A DNA stretch of 64,000 bases from Flavobacterium sp. Lineage in GTDB: Bacteria > Bacteroidota > Bacteroidia > Flavobacteriales > Flavobacteriaceae. The notes under the pieces were generated by a model, which was given only the letters and a program-made list of their open reading frames with translations, searched no databases and had not been told where the DNA came from. The stretch covers positions 868,001 through 932,000 of the forward strand of contig NZ_JBCNKR010000006.1 in NCBI RefSeq assembly GCF_039595935.1, in the 5' to 3' direction. The position numbers were made by a program, and so were the translations under genes. Within the stretch, counting starts at the first letter, position 1, and each line of letters begins with the position of its first letter. Shown in pieces: positions 15,475 to 25,059 of this stretch.

Positions 15475-16178
15475 AATTTTAAATAAAATTCTTTCGTAAG
15501 TTCAATGTATTCCGGAGTATAGACGTGTCTTTCAGTTTCAATAATTAATTCGTCAATTTCTATTTCAGAAACTTCGTTACGACTAAAAGCCAATAAACTT
15601 CGTTTGATGGGAGAGGCTGGCGTTCCTTTTACTCTGGTAATTTTTGAAGGAAATAATTCAGCTTCTTTTGCCAGAGCGATAAATTTTCCTTCTTCTTTAA
15701 AAGGAAGAATTACAGCTAGAATTCCATTTTCAGACAAAAGTAAATCGGCAGCTTCAACAATTTCTTCAAAAGGCATTGCATCTTGAAAACGAGCCAAATC
15801 GCGTTGTTCATTTTCAGATTTGTAATCTTCTGCGTAAAAAGGCGGATTGGAAACAATCAAGTCATATTCATCTTCCGGTGCGTCGATAAATTCGTCTAAA
15901 CCTGCATGAAAACAGTATAGTCGATCTCCCCATGGAGAAGCTTCGAAGTTTTCGACAGCTTGTTCGTAAGCATTCTCATCAATTTCCAGAGCGTCAATTT
16001 GTTCAGCATTTGTTCTTTGGGCAAGCATCAAAGCAATTATTCCTGTTCCGGCGCCAATATCCAAAATACTAAACGGATTATGATGAATTGGAGCCCAAGC
16101 GCCCAATAAAACGCCATCAGTGCCAACTTTCATAGCACAACGATCTTGGTTGATAGAGAATTGCTTAAACTGAAACAT
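15471..16178 (-). CDS. trmN6: tRNA1(Val) (adenine37-N6)-methyltransferase
   Basis: A 235-residue SAM-dependent methyltransferase that modifies A37 of tRNA-Val1. The SAM site LDIGAGTGIIALMLAQR and catalytic NPPFY motif (VSNPPFYAEDY) identify a YfiC/TrmN6-type N6-adenine enzyme, and the N-terminal FQFKQFSINQDRCAMKVGTD is characteristic. Length is as expected. It is convergent with the hlyD-like gene, overlapping by four bases, and precedes rimM-rpsP in reverse, giving a translation-linked cluster. Substrate is inferred from the family. Confidence 0.88.
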   Translation of the reverse strand: MFQFKQFSINQDRCAMKVGTDGVLLGAWAPIHHNPFSILDIGAGTGIIALMLAQRTNAEQIDALEIDENAYEQAVENFEASPWGDRLYCFHAGLDEFIDAPEDEYDLIVSNPPFYAEDYKSENEQRDLARFQDAMPFEEIVEAADLLLSENGILAVILPFKEEGKFIALAKEAELFPSKITRVKGTPASPIKRSLLAFSRNEVSEIEIDELIIETERHVYTPEYIELTKEFYLKF

Positions 16179-16258
16179 TTTGATTTATGATTTGATAGGA
16201 TTGAAAACTTTTGACTCAGTTAGAAACTGAATACTAAAAACTGAGACTGAACACTAAA

Positions 16259-16783
16259 TTATAAGTACATCTCGACCAATCCTTCAGGAAGATCCATGAT
16301 AACTTTTTTATTCTCACGATCGATTTTTACAAGAAATTGATCGATCATCGGAACTAAGATTTCTACTTCGCCGTTTAGAACTTCAAAAAGAGGCTGGGCA
16401 GAAGAGTCATTGATAGAAGTAATTTTTCCAAAAACCCCCAGACGTTTGTCTTCAATTTCAAAACCAATAACTTCGTGGAAATAAAACTTGTTGCCTGAAA
16501 GTTTTGGCAGCATAGTTAAAGGAAGATAGATGCTGTTTCCTACTAAAGCATCTGCATCTTCTTCGGTATTTACATCTTCAAAACGAACTCGAAGGAAGTC
16601 GTTTTTATGCATTGAGCTAGATTCAATAAAAAAAGGAACCAAGTGTTTGTTGTGTTCAACAAACACTGATTCCAGATTTTCGTATAACTCAGGTTCGTCT
16701 GTGTCTAAATAGATCAGGACTTCACCCTTGAAACTAAATTTTTTAGCGATTTTACCTAAATAAAAACATTCTTCTTTACGCAT
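16259..16783 (-). CDS. rimM: Ribosome maturation factor RimM
   Basis: A 174-residue 16S rRNA-processing factor that binds S19 and aids 30S head assembly. The N-terminal beta-barrel contains ECFYLGKIAKKFSFKGEV. The C-terminal PRC-barrel contains EVIGFEIED and EVLNGEVEILVPMIDQFL. It lies 15 bases downstream of rpsP on the same strand, the conserved rpsP-rimM order, so the two are cotranscribed. Length is normal. Confidence 0.95.
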   Translation of the reverse strand: MRKEECFYLGKIAKKFSFKGEVLIYLDTDEPELYENLESVFVEHNKHLVPFFIESSSMHKNDFLRVRFEDVNTEEDADALVGNSIYLPLTMLPKLSGNKFYFHEVIGFEIEDKRLGVFGKITSINDSSAQPLFEVLNGEVEILVPMIDQFLVKIDRENKKVIMDLPEGLVEMYL

Positions 16784-16798
16784 TATCGCTAAGTAAAA

Positions 16799-17362
16799 TT
16801 ATGCCTCAGTTGTTTCGTTATTCTCTTCAGCAGCAGGAGCTTCTTCAGTTGCTTCAGCAACTTCTTCAGCAACCTCTTCTGTAGCTGTAGCAGCGGCAGC
16901 AGCTTCAGCTTGTGCAGCAGCAGCATCAGCGATACGCTTAGCGTTAACTTCTTTCTCTGCTTTTAATGCTGTAGCTTTAGCATCAGCTTTTGCTTTAGAT
17001 AAACCATCTTTTTTAGCATCAACTTTTCCAGCTTTAGCTTCTAACCATGCAGTTAATTTAGCATCAGCTTGTTCTTGAGTTAAAGCTCCTTTACGAACTC
17101 CTCCGTCAAGGTGGTGTTTCAATAAAGCACCTTTGTAAGAAAGGATAGCTCTTGCAGTATCAGTTGGCTGAGCACCATTGTGTAACCATTTAACTGCGCT
17201 GTCAAGGTTTAACTCAACAGTTGCTGGGTTAGTGTTTGGATTGTAAGTACCGATTTTCTCTAAGTATCTACCATCTCTTTTTGAGCGTGCATCTGCAGCT
17301 ACTACCCAGTAAAAAGGTTTTCCTTTTTTACCGTGTCTTTGTAATCTAATTTTTACTGACAT
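16799..17362 (-). CDS. rpsP: 30S ribosomal protein S16 with long C-terminal tail
   Basis: A 187-residue ribosomal protein. Residues 1-80 are canonical S16 (VKIRLQRHGKKGKPFYWVVA, RDGRYLEKIGTYNPN). The rest is an extension rich in Ala, Lys and Glu, ending in an acidic alanine-rich tail, roughly doubling the usual length of 80-90. Such tails are known in Bacteroidetes. It heads the rpsP-rimM unit. A TATCTTTG -7-like box lies at 17412-17419, but no TTG was seen at proper distance. Confidence 0.95.
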   Translation of the reverse strand: MSVKIRLQRHGKKGKPFYWVVAADARSKRDGRYLEKIGTYNPNTNPATVELNLDSAVKWLHNGAQPTDTARAILSYKGALLKHHLDGGVRKGALTQEQADAKLTAWLEAKAGKVDAKKDGLSKAKADAKATALKAEKEVNAKRIADAAAAQAEAAAAATATEEVAEEVAEATEEAPAAEENNETTEA

Positions 17363-17553
17363 AATCTAGTGATTAAATTTTGAGGTACTCGACCTCTGTT
17401 AATTAAGGGCGCAAAGATATAATTTTTTTATTAATTATCCGTTTCTAAAAGTATTAAAAGTAATTAAAACAGATTTTTAGCTTTTTTTTGACTATCAATT
17501 TTAAATATTTATCTCATAATGCGGTATTTTTGCATCAAATTCATCTTATTTAC

Positions 17554-18051
17554 ATGAAAAAATATTTTTACTTTTTATCATTTATATTCTTAATAACATC
17601 TTGTACAGAAGATGTAAAATTCAATAATCCCGCATTTCAAACTTTAAAAAATAATGTTTTCTGGAGAGCTCAGGCTTATAAAGCTTATTTTGGAGCAAAC
17701 GGAACTGTTATTGTTGAAGGTTCTTTAGGATATGAAAAAGTTATTTTGCAAATGGCTTCTTCTTCAGAACAAACTTTTACATTAGGTATTGATGATGTTT
17801 CAAAAGCTTCATATAAAAATACTTTAACGAGCGAATTAGTATCATTTTCTACAGGAACAAATAAAGGGAGCGGACAAATTGTTATTACAGATTATGATAC
17901 TGAAACCAATACAATTTCGGGAACATTTAAGTTTACTGCTTTAAATGAGGACGAAACCGATACTGAAAATCCCAAAATTAATTTTACGGAAGGGGTTTTT
18001 TATAAAATTCCATTGGAACCGAGTGGAAACTTGGTACCTGTTAGCAATTAA
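17554..18051 (+). CDS. DUF6252-like lipoprotein
   Basis: A 165-residue predicted lipoprotein of unknown role. The start at 17554 gives a lipoprotein signal (KKYFYFLSFIFLITSC, Cys17). The upstream in-frame ATG at 17488 would put 22 residues before it and is rejected. The mature part has the FWRAQAYKAYF opening and beta-rich pattern of a small Bacteroidetes family (DUF6252-like, from memory). It stands alone between rpsP and the RRM gene. No catalytic motif seen. Confidence 0.75.
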   Translation: MKKYFYFLSFIFLITSCTEDVKFNNPAFQTLKNNVFWRAQAYKAYFGANGTVIVEGSLGYEKVILQMASSSEQTFTLGIDDVSKASYKNTLTSELVSFSTGTNKGSGQIVITDYDTETNTISGTFKFTALNEDETDTENPKINFTEGVFYKIPLEPSGNLVPVSN

Positions 18052-18160
18052 TCTGTTCTTTGAGCTTCATCAAATCAGAATAAAAACTTAAATAAACTCA
18101 TAACATGGTAGATTAGATATAAATAAGACTACATTTGCCTCTTATTATAAATAAATATCT

Positions 18161-18508
18161 ATGAATATTTTTGTTGGAAGCCTTCCATTCAGTATTGAGG
18201 AAGCAGATTTAAGAGAATCTTTTGAGGTTTATGGAGCAGTAGATTCTGTTAAAATTATTACTGATAAATTTACTGGAAGAAGCAAAGGTTTTGGTTTTGT
18301 AGAAATGCCAAACGATGCGGAAGCGCAAAAAGCAATTGATGAATTGAACGGTGCAACTGTTCAGGGACGTGCAATTGTAGTAAATAAATCAGAGCCTAAA
18401 CCAGAAGGCGAAAGAAGAAGTTTTAATAATAACCGCGGCGGTAACGATCGTGGTGGTTACGGAAACAACCGTGGGGGAGATGACCGCGGAAACAGAGGAA
18501 GATATTAA
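18161..18508 (+). CDS. RNA-recognition-motif (RRM) protein with glycine-rich tail
   Basis: A 115-residue single-RRM RNA-binding protein. RNP2 is IFVGSLPF near the N-terminus and RNP1 is KGFGFVEM (about residues 46-53). The tail from residue 85 is rich in Gly, Arg and Asn (NNRGGNDRGGYGNN). Similar proteins occur in cyanobacteria and Bacteroidetes, where they are linked to cold response or RNA localisation. A TACATTTG box sits at 18130-18137 but without a clear TTG. A strong terminator follows. Confidence 0.92.
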   Translation: MNIFVGSLPFSIEEADLRESFEVYGAVDSVKIITDKFTGRSKGFGFVEMPNDAEAQKAIDELNGATVQGRAIVVNKSEPKPEGERRSFNNNRGGNDRGGYGNNRGGDDRGNRGRY

Positions 18509-18526
18509 TTTTTTTTTCTAAAATAT

Positions 18527-18558
18527 AAAGGGATAAACTTATGTTTATCCCTTTTTTT
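18527..18558 (+). terminator. Rho-independent terminator of the RRM gene
   Basis: AAAGGGATAAAC / GTTTATCCCTTT twelve-bp stem, TTAT loop, T-tract. Confidence 0.9.
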
Positions 18559-18627
18559 ATGTTGTTTTGTTTCAGGTTTCAGGTTTTCTAAGTTGAAACT
18601 TGAAACAAATAAAACTTGAAACAAAAA

Positions 18628-19683
18628 TTATACATTCGCAGCTAACCAGTCACCAACCTCTTTAGTGCCGTAAGCTTTGCCTCCGTTTGCTAAATCTTCA
18701 GTAACGACTCCAGCTTCTAAAGCTTTGTTTACGGCATCTCTCATTGCTTTTCCTTCTTCCATTAATCCGAAGTTTTCGAACATCATCGCAGCAGATAAAA
18801 TAGTAGCCATTGGGTTAGCAATGTTTAATCCTGTAGCTTGTGGGTAAGAACCGTGAATAGGTTCAAATAAAGATACTTCAGCTCCCATAGAAGCAGAAGG
18901 CATTAATCCCATTGAACCAGAAATTACAGAAGCTTCATCTGTTAAGATGTCTCCAAATAAGTTTTCAGTAATTAATACATCATAAGAATTTGGCCATTGT
19001 ACCAATCGCATTGCAACCGCATCAACAAATTCGTAGCTCACTTCAACCTCTGGATAATCTTTTTCCATTGCCTGAACCGTTTCTCTCCATAAACGTGAAG
19101 TTTCCAAAACGTTTGCTTTATCAACGCAGCATAATTTTTTAGAACGAGTCATGGCTAATTCGAAACCTTTTTTAGCCAAACGCTGTACTTCGGCTCTTGT
19201 GTAAACACAATTGTCGTAAGCTGTATCTCCGTTATCTTTTCTTCCTTTTTCACCAAAGTAAATACCGCCAGTTAATTCTCTTAAGAAAACTAAATCAGTA
19301 CCTTCGATTCTTTCTCTTTTTAAAGGAGATTTATCTAATAATGATGGGAATGTAAAAGTTGGTCTTACGTTTGCAAACAAACCTAATGCTTTACGCATTT
19401 TTAATAAACCTTGCTCTGGACGTACTGGCGCAGAAGGATCGTTATCGTATTTAGGGTGGCCGATTGCTCCAAAAAGAACGGCATCAGCATTTTTACAAAT
19501 TTCGTGTGTTGAATCCGGATAAGGTTCTCCTACTGCATCAATCGCTGCTGCTCCGGTTAAAGCTGGTTTCCAAGTGATTTCATGTCCAAATTTTTGCGCA
19601 ACAGCATCAGATACTTTTACAGCTTCATTGATTACTTCTGGTCCGATTCCGTCTCCGGCTAAAAGGGCTATGTTTAATTTCAT
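18628..19683 (-). CDS. leuB: 3-isopropylmalate dehydrogenase
   Basis: A 351-residue NAD-dependent enzyme that oxidatively decarboxylates 3-isopropylmalate (leucine) and, with CimA, 3-methylmalate (isoleucine). GDGIGPEV near the N-terminus, [12 protein letters not shown], and the metal/substrate segment [13 protein letters not shown] are seen, as is the NAD loop [14 protein letters not shown]. The start at 19683 ([14 protein letters not shown]) is preferred over the 16-residue longer frame, which runs into the upstream repeat. It is last in leuC-leuD-cimA-leuB. Confidence 0.95.
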   Translation of the reverse strand: MKLNIALLAGDGIGPEVINEAVKVSDAVAQKFGHEITWKPALTGAAAIDAVGEPYPDSTHEICKNADAVLFGAIGHPKYDNDPSAPVRPEQGLLKMRKALGLFANVRPTFTFPSLLDKSPLKRERIEGTDLVFLRELTGGIYFGEKGRKDNGDTAYDNCVYTRAEVQRLAKKGFELAMTRSKKLCCVDKANVLETSRLWRETVQAMEKDYPEVEVSYEFVDAVAMRLVQWPNSYDVLITENLFGDILTDEASVISGSMGLMPSASMGAEVSLFEPIHGSYPQATGLNIANPMATILSAAMMFENFGLMEEGKAMRDAVNKALEAGVVTEDLANGGKAYGTKEVGDWLAANV

Positions 19684-19700
19684 TCTATATGTGTTATTAA

Positions 19701-19778
19701 GGTTCAAAGTGACAAAGAGACAAAGGTTCAAAGTTTTAAAAGCAGACTAAAATCTTTGTCTCTTTGTCACTTTGAACC
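19701..19778. repeat. 25-bp perfect inverted repeat between cimA and leuB
   Basis: Arms 19701-19725 (GGTTCAAAGTGACAAAGAGA plus CAAAG) and 19754-19778 are perfectly complementary. A related, shorter pair with CAAAGTGACAAAG lies at 63311-63384. Its position inside the operon suggests attenuation or mRNA stabilisation rather than complete termination. Confidence 0.85.
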
Positions 19779-19791
19779 TTTGTAACTATAA

Positions 19792-21312
19792 TTAAGTTAT
19801 AATATTAAGCATTTTCTGCGTTGCAATAATCGCTGCAACAGTTTGATCAGAATCTAATCCACGGGTTTTGAATTCTTTTCCGTTATTGACCCAGGTAATA
19901 ATAGTTTCGCATAACGCATCAGAACTACTTCCTGGTGGGATTCTCACGGCATAATCGATCAATTTTGGAAGCGTAAGTTTTTTGCTTTTGTAAATCTTCG
20001 ATAAAGCATTCATAAAAGCATCGAACTGACCGTCTCCTTGGGCATTTTCTTCGATTATTTCTCCATTTAAATTTAAAGATAAAGTTGTAGATGGACGCAT
20101 TCCTTTAGAATGTACCAGCATATACGAGTTTATCGTGATTTTTTCTTCGTAAGTGTGACTATCCAAAACATCTGAAATGATGTATGGAAGATCTTCTTTC
20201 GTTACGGTTTCTTTTTTGTCGCCCAATTCGATAATTCTTTGAGTAACCAATTTCAAATCTTCGTTGTTTAATTTTAAGCCTAATTCCTGAAGATTCTTTT
20301 CGATATTGGCTTTTCCAGAAGTTTTCCCGAGGGCGTATTTTCTTTTTCTTCCAAAACGTTCTGGAAGAAGGTCATTGAAATAAAGATTGTTTTTGTTGTC
20401 TCCATCGGCGTGGATTCCAGCTGTCTGCGTAAAAACATTATCGCCGACAATTGGTTTATTTGCAGGAATTCTATAACCTGTAAAAGTTTCAACTAGCTTA
20501 CTTACAGAATACAAAGAAGTTTCTTTAATACCGATATTTACTTCTGGCATATAGTCATTGATAACAGCAACAGTGCTTTCTAGTGGGGCATTTCCGGCAC
20601 GTTCTCCCATTCCGTTTACGGTAACGTGAAGTCCGTTGATTCCGGCTTTTATCGCTTCCATCACATTGGCAACGCTTAAATCGTAGTCGTTATGTGCATG
20701 GAAATCGAAATGAATGTTTGGATATTTAGCTCGGATTTTAGAAATAAATTCAAAAGCCAAAGACGGAATTAAAACGCCTAAAGTATCTGGAAGTAAAATT
20801 CTTTTAACGGGCAGAGTGGATAAGAAATCTAGGAATTGAAAAACATAATCTGGAGAATTTCGCATTCCGTTGCTCCAGTCTTCCAGATAAACATTGGTTT
20901 CAATATTGTTTTCTTTTGCTAAAGCAATGATTTGAGCGATTTCAGAAAAATGCTGTTCTGGAGTTTTTTTTAATTGATGCGTTAAATGATTCATTGAACC
21001 TTTGGTCAATAAATTCTGGACTTTGGCACCGGCTTTTTTCATCCAGTCAATTGAAACGCCTCCGTCAACAAACGTAAGGACTTCAATTCTGTTAATGTAT
21101 CCTTTTTCTTCAGCCCAGGAAGTAATGCCTTTTACAGCCTGAAATTCTCCTTCGCTTACACGAGCCGATGCAATTTCGATTCTATCAATATTTAATTCCT
21201 CCAGCAACAATTGCGCAATGGTTAGTTTTTCTGCAGCAGAAAAAGATACTCCGGAGGTTTGTTCACCATCACGAAGCGTCGTATCCATTATTTCAATTTT
21301 TCTTTTTTCCAT
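19792..21312 (-). CDS. cimA: (R)-citramalate synthase-like / 2-isopropylmalate synthase family
   Basis: A 506-residue acyl-transferring aldolase-type enzyme that condenses acetyl-CoA with a 2-oxoacid. The catalytic barrel has DTTLRDGEQTSGVSFS and the metal motif FHAHNDYDLS. The C-terminal LeuA regulatory domain runs from about 380 (GDGQFDAFMNAL, RIPPGSSSDALCET). Segments LLTKGSMNHL, NVYLEDWSNGMRNSPDYV and VFTQTAGIHADGD closely match the Leptospira citramalate synthase as I remember it. That enzyme makes citramalate from pyruvate, which LeuCD and LeuB turn into 2-oxobutyrate for isoleucine. Its place inside leuCDB fits. A true isopropylmalate synthase role is the alternative. Confidence 0.75.
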   Translation of the reverse strand: MEKRKIEIMDTTLRDGEQTSGVSFSAAEKLTIAQLLLEELNIDRIEIASARVSEGEFQAVKGITSWAEEKGYINRIEVLTFVDGGVSIDWMKKAGAKVQNLLTKGSMNHLTHQLKKTPEQHFSEIAQIIALAKENNIETNVYLEDWSNGMRNSPDYVFQFLDFLSTLPVKRILLPDTLGVLIPSLAFEFISKIRAKYPNIHFDFHAHNDYDLSVANVMEAIKAGINGLHVTVNGMGERAGNAPLESTVAVINDYMPEVNIGIKETSLYSVSKLVETFTGYRIPANKPIVGDNVFTQTAGIHADGDNKNNLYFNDLLPERFGRKRKYALGKTSGKANIEKNLQELGLKLNNEDLKLVTQRIIELGDKKETVTKEDLPYIISDVLDSHTYEEKITINSYMLVHSKGMRPSTTLSLNLNGEIIEENAQGDGQFDAFMNALSKIYKSKKLTLPKLIDYAVRIPPGSSSDALCETIITWVNNGKEFKTRGLDSDQTVAAIIATQKMLNIIT

Positions 21313-21379
21313 ATTGATATTCTGAATTCCTTTATAAGGTAAATTTTTGTTGTGTTGTCTTGGTTTTTTTAACTTATAA

Positions 21380-21412
21380 AGACCCGACAGGTTTCAAAAA
21401 CCTGTCGGGTCT
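21380..21412. repeat. CCCGACAGGTTT hairpin, copy 1
   Basis: 15-bp perfect stem (AGACCCGACAGGTTT and its complement) with a three-base loop, between leuD and cimA. The same core recurs at 45434-45466 and a variant at 50097-50132. Confidence 0.85.
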
Positions 21413-21433
21413 CAAAGGACTGAACCTGATTTT

Positions 21434-22030
21434 TTAGTAAGGAAGTTTATCAGCGAAAGCTTTAATATCTTCCTTCATATCTTGTAAATAATCAATGTCA
21501 TCAAAACCATTAATTAAGTTGTTCTTTTTGTAACCGTTAATAGCAAAAGATTCCTGCTCACCAGTTGACAATAAAGTAATGGTTTGGTTTGGAAGATTGA
21601 TTTCTAATTCTGTTTTTGGATCAGCTTCGATAGCTTTGAAAATATTAGCTAAAAATTCTGGACTGATTTGTACTGGCAAAACACCAATATTTAAACAGTT
21701 TCCTTTGAAGATATCTGCAAAGAAACTAGAAACTACAGCGCGGAATCCGTAATCATAAACCGCCCAAGCAGCGTGCTCTCTAGAGGATCCAGAACCGAAG
21801 TTTTTTCCTCCAACCAAAATTTTCCCGCTATAAGTTGGGTTGTTTAAAACGAAATCTGCTTTTGGAGTGTCGTCTCCGTTGTATCTCCAGTCTCTGAAAA
21901 GATTGTCTCCAAAACCTTCACGTTTTGTAGCTTTTAAGAAACGAGCTGGAATAATTTGATCTGTATCTACGTTCTCAATTGGCAACGGAACTCCGCTGCT
22001 AGTAAGTATATTAAATTTATCGTATGCCAT
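21434..22030 (-). CDS. leuD: 3-isopropylmalate dehydratase, small subunit
   Basis: A 198-residue swivel subunit of the isopropylmalate/citraconate isomerase. [16 protein letters not shown] near the N-terminus and [22 protein letters not shown] are diagnostic. It pairs with LeuC encoded 110 bases upstream. Length normal. Confidence 0.96.
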   Translation of the reverse strand: MAYDKFNILTSSGVPLPIENVDTDQIIPARFLKATKREGFGDNLFRDWRYNGDDTPKADFVLNNPTYSGKILVGGKNFGSGSSREHAAWAVYDYGFRAVVSSFFADIFKGNCLNIGVLPVQISPEFLANIFKAIEADPKTELEINLPNQTITLLSTGEQESFAINGYKKNNLINGFDDIDYLQDMKEDIKAFADKLPY

Positions 22031-22040
22031 TTTGATTTTT

Positions 22041-22137
22041 GCTTTAGGCTGTAGGCTATAAGCTTTAGGCTTTTTTCTACAGCATTGTTTTTGTATTGAA
22101 TTTTTAGCTTAAAGCCTATTGCTTAAAGCTTACAGCG
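22041..22137. repeat. Imperfect inverted repeat between leuC and leuD
   Basis: Two ~30-base arms (22041-22070 and 22108-22137) share GCTTTAGGC/GCCTAAAGC-type and TGTA words in opposite orientation, with mismatches. Confidence 0.6.
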
Positions 22138-22141
22138 AGAA

Positions 22142-23536
22142 TTAAAATAATTCTCTTGGATCTGTTAGTTTTCCTGTGACAGCAGCAGCAGCAGCCATAA
22201 TCGGACTTGCTAAAAGCGTTCTTGAACCAGGACCTTGACGACCTTCAAAGTTTCTGTTTGAAGTACTTACTGCATATTTTCCAGCAGGAACTTTGTCATC
22301 GTTCATTGCTAAACAAGCAGAACATCCCGGCTGACGTAATACGAAACCAGCTTCAGTCAAAATATCTAAAATTCCTTCTTCTTTAATCTGCGCTTCAACA
22401 ACGTGAGAACCCGGAACTAACCAAGCTGTAACATTGTCTGCTTTTTTTCTTCCTTTTACAATTTCAGCAAAAGCTCTAAAATCTTCAATACGTCCGTTTG
22501 TACAGCTTCCTAAGAAAACGTAATCGATTTGTTTTCCGATCATTACATCATCTTCGTTGAAGCCCATATAAGCTAAAGATTTTTTGTAAGTTTCCTCACC
22601 GCCTTCAACTTGGTTTGCACTTGGGATATGTTTTGTGATACCAATTCCCATTCCTGGGTTAGTACCGTAAGTAATCATTGGTTCAATATCTTCAGCTTTG
22701 ATGTTTAATTCAGCATCAAATACAGCGTCAGCATCTGTTTTTAAAGTTTTCCAGTATTCAACAGCTTTTGTCCAAGCTTCACCTTTTGGAGCATAAAGTC
22801 TTCCTTCTAAGAAATCGAAAGTAGTTTGGTCAGGAGCGATCATTCCTCCACGAGCACCCATTTCGATACTTAAATTACAAACTGTCATACGGCCTTCCAT
22901 AGTCATGTTTTCAAAAACATCACCAGCGTATTCAACAAAATAACCAGTTCCTCCAGAAGTAGTTAACTGAGCAATAATATAAAGTGCAACGTCTTTTGGA
23001 CCAACACCTTTGCTTAATTGACCGTTTACGTTAATACGCATTTTCTTTGGTTTAGGTTGCATAATACATTGCGTAGAAAGCACCATTTCAACCTCAGATG
23101 TTCCGATACCAAAAGCGATAGCTCCAAAAGCACCGTGAGTAGACGTATGTGAATCTCCACATACAATAGTAGCACCTGGCAAAGTAATTCCGTTTTCAGG
23201 ACCAACTACGTGTACAATTCCATTTTTTTGGTGACCTAATCCCCAGTGCGAAATTCCGTATTCGTTAGCATTGTCTTCAAGAGCTTTAAGCTGGTTTGCA
23301 GAAAGCGGATCCTGAACTGGTAAATGTTGGTTTATGGTTGGTGTATTGTGGTCTGCAGTTGCAAAAGTACGTTCAGGATATAATACATTAACGCCTCTTG
23401 ATTTTAATCCTAAAAAAGCAACAGGACTCGTAACTTCATGAATGAAATGGCGGTCAATAAAAAACACATCTGGCCCATCTTCAATTTTACGCACAACATG
23501 TGAATCCCATACTTTGTCAAATAATGTCTTACTCAT
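22142..23536 (-). CDS. leuC: 3-isopropylmalate dehydratase, large subunit
   Basis: A 464-residue [4Fe-4S] aconitase-family subunit. Cluster-ligand region FLGSCTNGR and GCSACLAMN (with the Cys residues binding iron) and [13 protein letters not shown] are visible. It interconverts 2- and 3-isopropylmalate with LeuD. First gene of the operon, with a well-formed promoter at 23602-23631. Confidence 0.97.
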   Translation of the reverse strand: MSKTLFDKVWDSHVVRKIEDGPDVFFIDRHFIHEVTSPVAFLGLKSRGVNVLYPERTFATADHNTPTINQHLPVQDPLSANQLKALEDNANEYGISHWGLGHQKNGIVHVVGPENGITLPGATIVCGDSHTSTHGAFGAIAFGIGTSEVEMVLSTQCIMQPKPKKMRINVNGQLSKGVGPKDVALYIIAQLTTSGGTGYFVEYAGDVFENMTMEGRMTVCNLSIEMGARGGMIAPDQTTFDFLEGRLYAPKGEAWTKAVEYWKTLKTDADAVFDAELNIKAEDIEPMITYGTNPGMGIGITKHIPSANQVEGGEETYKKSLAYMGFNEDDVMIGKQIDYVFLGSCTNGRIEDFRAFAEIVKGRKKADNVTAWLVPGSHVVEAQIKEEGILDILTEAGFVLRQPGCSACLAMNDDKVPAGKYAVSTSNRNFEGRQGPGSRTLLASPIMAAAAAVTGKLTDPRELF

Positions 23537-23601
23537 TTTTTATTTTTTTAAATTGTAATTTCTATAACCACAGCAATTTCCTGTTCATTATAATAGCAAA
23601 A

Positions 23602-23631
23602 CAAAAGTAAAAAAAGATAAAAAAGCGTCAA
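23602..23631 (-). promoter_or_regulatory. Promoter of the leuC-leuD-cimA-leuB operon
   Basis: Minus strand: TTG (23631-23629), 19 bases, TACTTTTG (23609-23602), an exact fit to the Bacteroidetes sigma-A consensus TTG-N19-TAnnTTTG. It is 66 bases before the leuC start, leaving a short untranslated leader. No leucine-rich leader peptide was seen. Confidence 0.75.
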
Positions 23632-24054
23632 TTTCGATATTTCATTATATACGATACCCAAACTAATTTACAAATTGTCAAATGGCTTTTGCAGACTAAA
23701 ATTTGAAGGAATAATGATAAAGAAACTGATTTGATTTTTCTTTTTCGGCTTAAATTTTCCTTGTTTGTTTTTTGTTTTAATAGTTTGCAAATTTATCTCA
23801 AAATCAATATAAAATATAAGAATTTGATTGAAAAAATCTAACAAATTACATAAAAATAGTAATAATTGTTAGTTTTGAAATCTCTGAAAAAAGAATGCTT
23901 TTTAGGTTTTTTGAAGCTTTGAAAGGTGTTTTTCGGACGTTATTTAGATTCAATAAAACATCAAAATACTACGACATCCAAGAAGTGTATTTTTATGAAA
24001 TTTCATGTTTTTTAAACACAAAAACTGCTTTTTTGTGGAGAATTATTCTGAAGA
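23632..24054. other. Intergenic region, no gene recognised
   Basis: AT-rich stretch between the leuC promoter and the AraC gene. A 58-codon plus-strand frame from 23895 runs into the AraC gene end on the other strand, has no family match or good context, and is probably chance. Confidence 0.5.
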
Positions 24055-24972
24055 TTAATTCAATGAGTTTTTAAACTCTAAAGGCGTTAAATTGGTTTTC
24101 TTTTTGAATAATTTGCTAAAAGACTGCGGATATTCAAAGCCCAATTGGTAAGCAATTTCCGCAACCGAAAGATTTGTTGTCATTAAAAAATCTTTCGATT
24201 TTTCAATCAATTTAGAATGAATGTGCTGTTGTGCATTTTGTCCCGTCAAATTGCGAAGCATATCGCTTAAATAATGACTGGAGACATTAATTTGTGAAGC
24301 CAAAAAATCTACAGAAGGCAAGCCTCTTTTTAAAGTTTCGGCATTATTAAAATAATCATTTAAAGTGTTTTCTACTTTAAGTAATAAATCATTGCTGATG
24401 GTTTTTCTCGTAATGAATTGACGTTTATAAAAACGATTACTATAATTCAGTAAAACATCGATATAAGAAACAATAACGTCCTGACTCATTTCGTCAATCG
24501 CTGTCTGGAGTTCATTTTCAATACTATTTAATAGTCCTAAAATGGTTGTTTTTTCGCTGTCAGAAAGATGCAGCGCTTCATTTGTATCATATGAAAAGAA
24601 ACCATACTTCTTGATGTTTTTTCCTAAAGGATAATTTCGAATAAAATCCGGATGAAAAAACAAAGTATAGCCATGATATTCGGCACCTTCTTCATTATCC
24701 GTAAAAATCAATTGATTAGGAGAAGTAAACATCAAACCGCCTTCGTTAAAATCATAATAACCCTGACCGTAACCCATTTTTCCATTCGTAGAATATTTAT
24801 AAGATATTTTATAAAAATCTAACAGAAAAGAATTATTCGTTTCTGCTTTGACAGCCAGAATTTTATTGTCAACCAAACTAATCATTGGATGCAATGGTTT
24901 TGGCAGATCAAACAAAGTATGAAACTGCGAAACAGAGGAAATTTTGGTTGGCTTATTGTTTTTCTTTTCCAT
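24055..24972 (-). CDS. AraC-family transcriptional regulator
   Basis: A 305-residue regulator: N-terminal sensory half, then an AraC helix-turn-helix pair at about 205-305 (VDFLASQINVSSHYLSDMLR, and LSVAEIAYQLGFEYPQSFSKLFK). It is in the same direction as an SDR gene upstream; the pair is common in flavobacteria, and it may control that gene. The effector is unknown. Confidence 0.9.
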   Translation of the reverse strand: MEKKNNKPTKISSVSQFHTLFDLPKPLHPMISLVDNKILAVKAETNNSFLLDFYKISYKYSTNGKMGYGQGYYDFNEGGLMFTSPNQLIFTDNEEGAEYHGYTLFFHPDFIRNYPLGKNIKKYGFFSYDTNEALHLSDSEKTTILGLLNSIENELQTAIDEMSQDVIVSYIDVLLNYSNRFYKRQFITRKTISNDLLLKVENTLNDYFNNAETLKRGLPSVDFLASQINVSSHYLSDMLRNLTGQNAQQHIHSKLIEKSKDFLMTTNLSVAEIAYQLGFEYPQSFSKLFKKKTNLTPLEFKNSLN

Positions 24973-25059
24973 GATATAAAAGTATGAAAATTTGAGAGTC
25001 TAAAAAAGCTTCGGAGAAGCGAAATATGTATAGAAATTGCAGTTATTATTGAGAGTAGA

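Noticed and set aside
17488..17553. Upstream ATG for the DUF6252-like lipoprotein
   Set aside because: It would bury the lipoprotein signal 22 residues inside the protein.
22041..22137. Riboswitch or leucine leader between leuC and leuD
   Set aside because: Only an imperfect inverted repeat is seen; no leucine-rich peptide or known aptamer core.
23895..24068. Possible small gene before the AraC regulator
   Set aside because: Overlaps the AraC 3' end, hydrophobic random-looking sequence, no homologue recalled.
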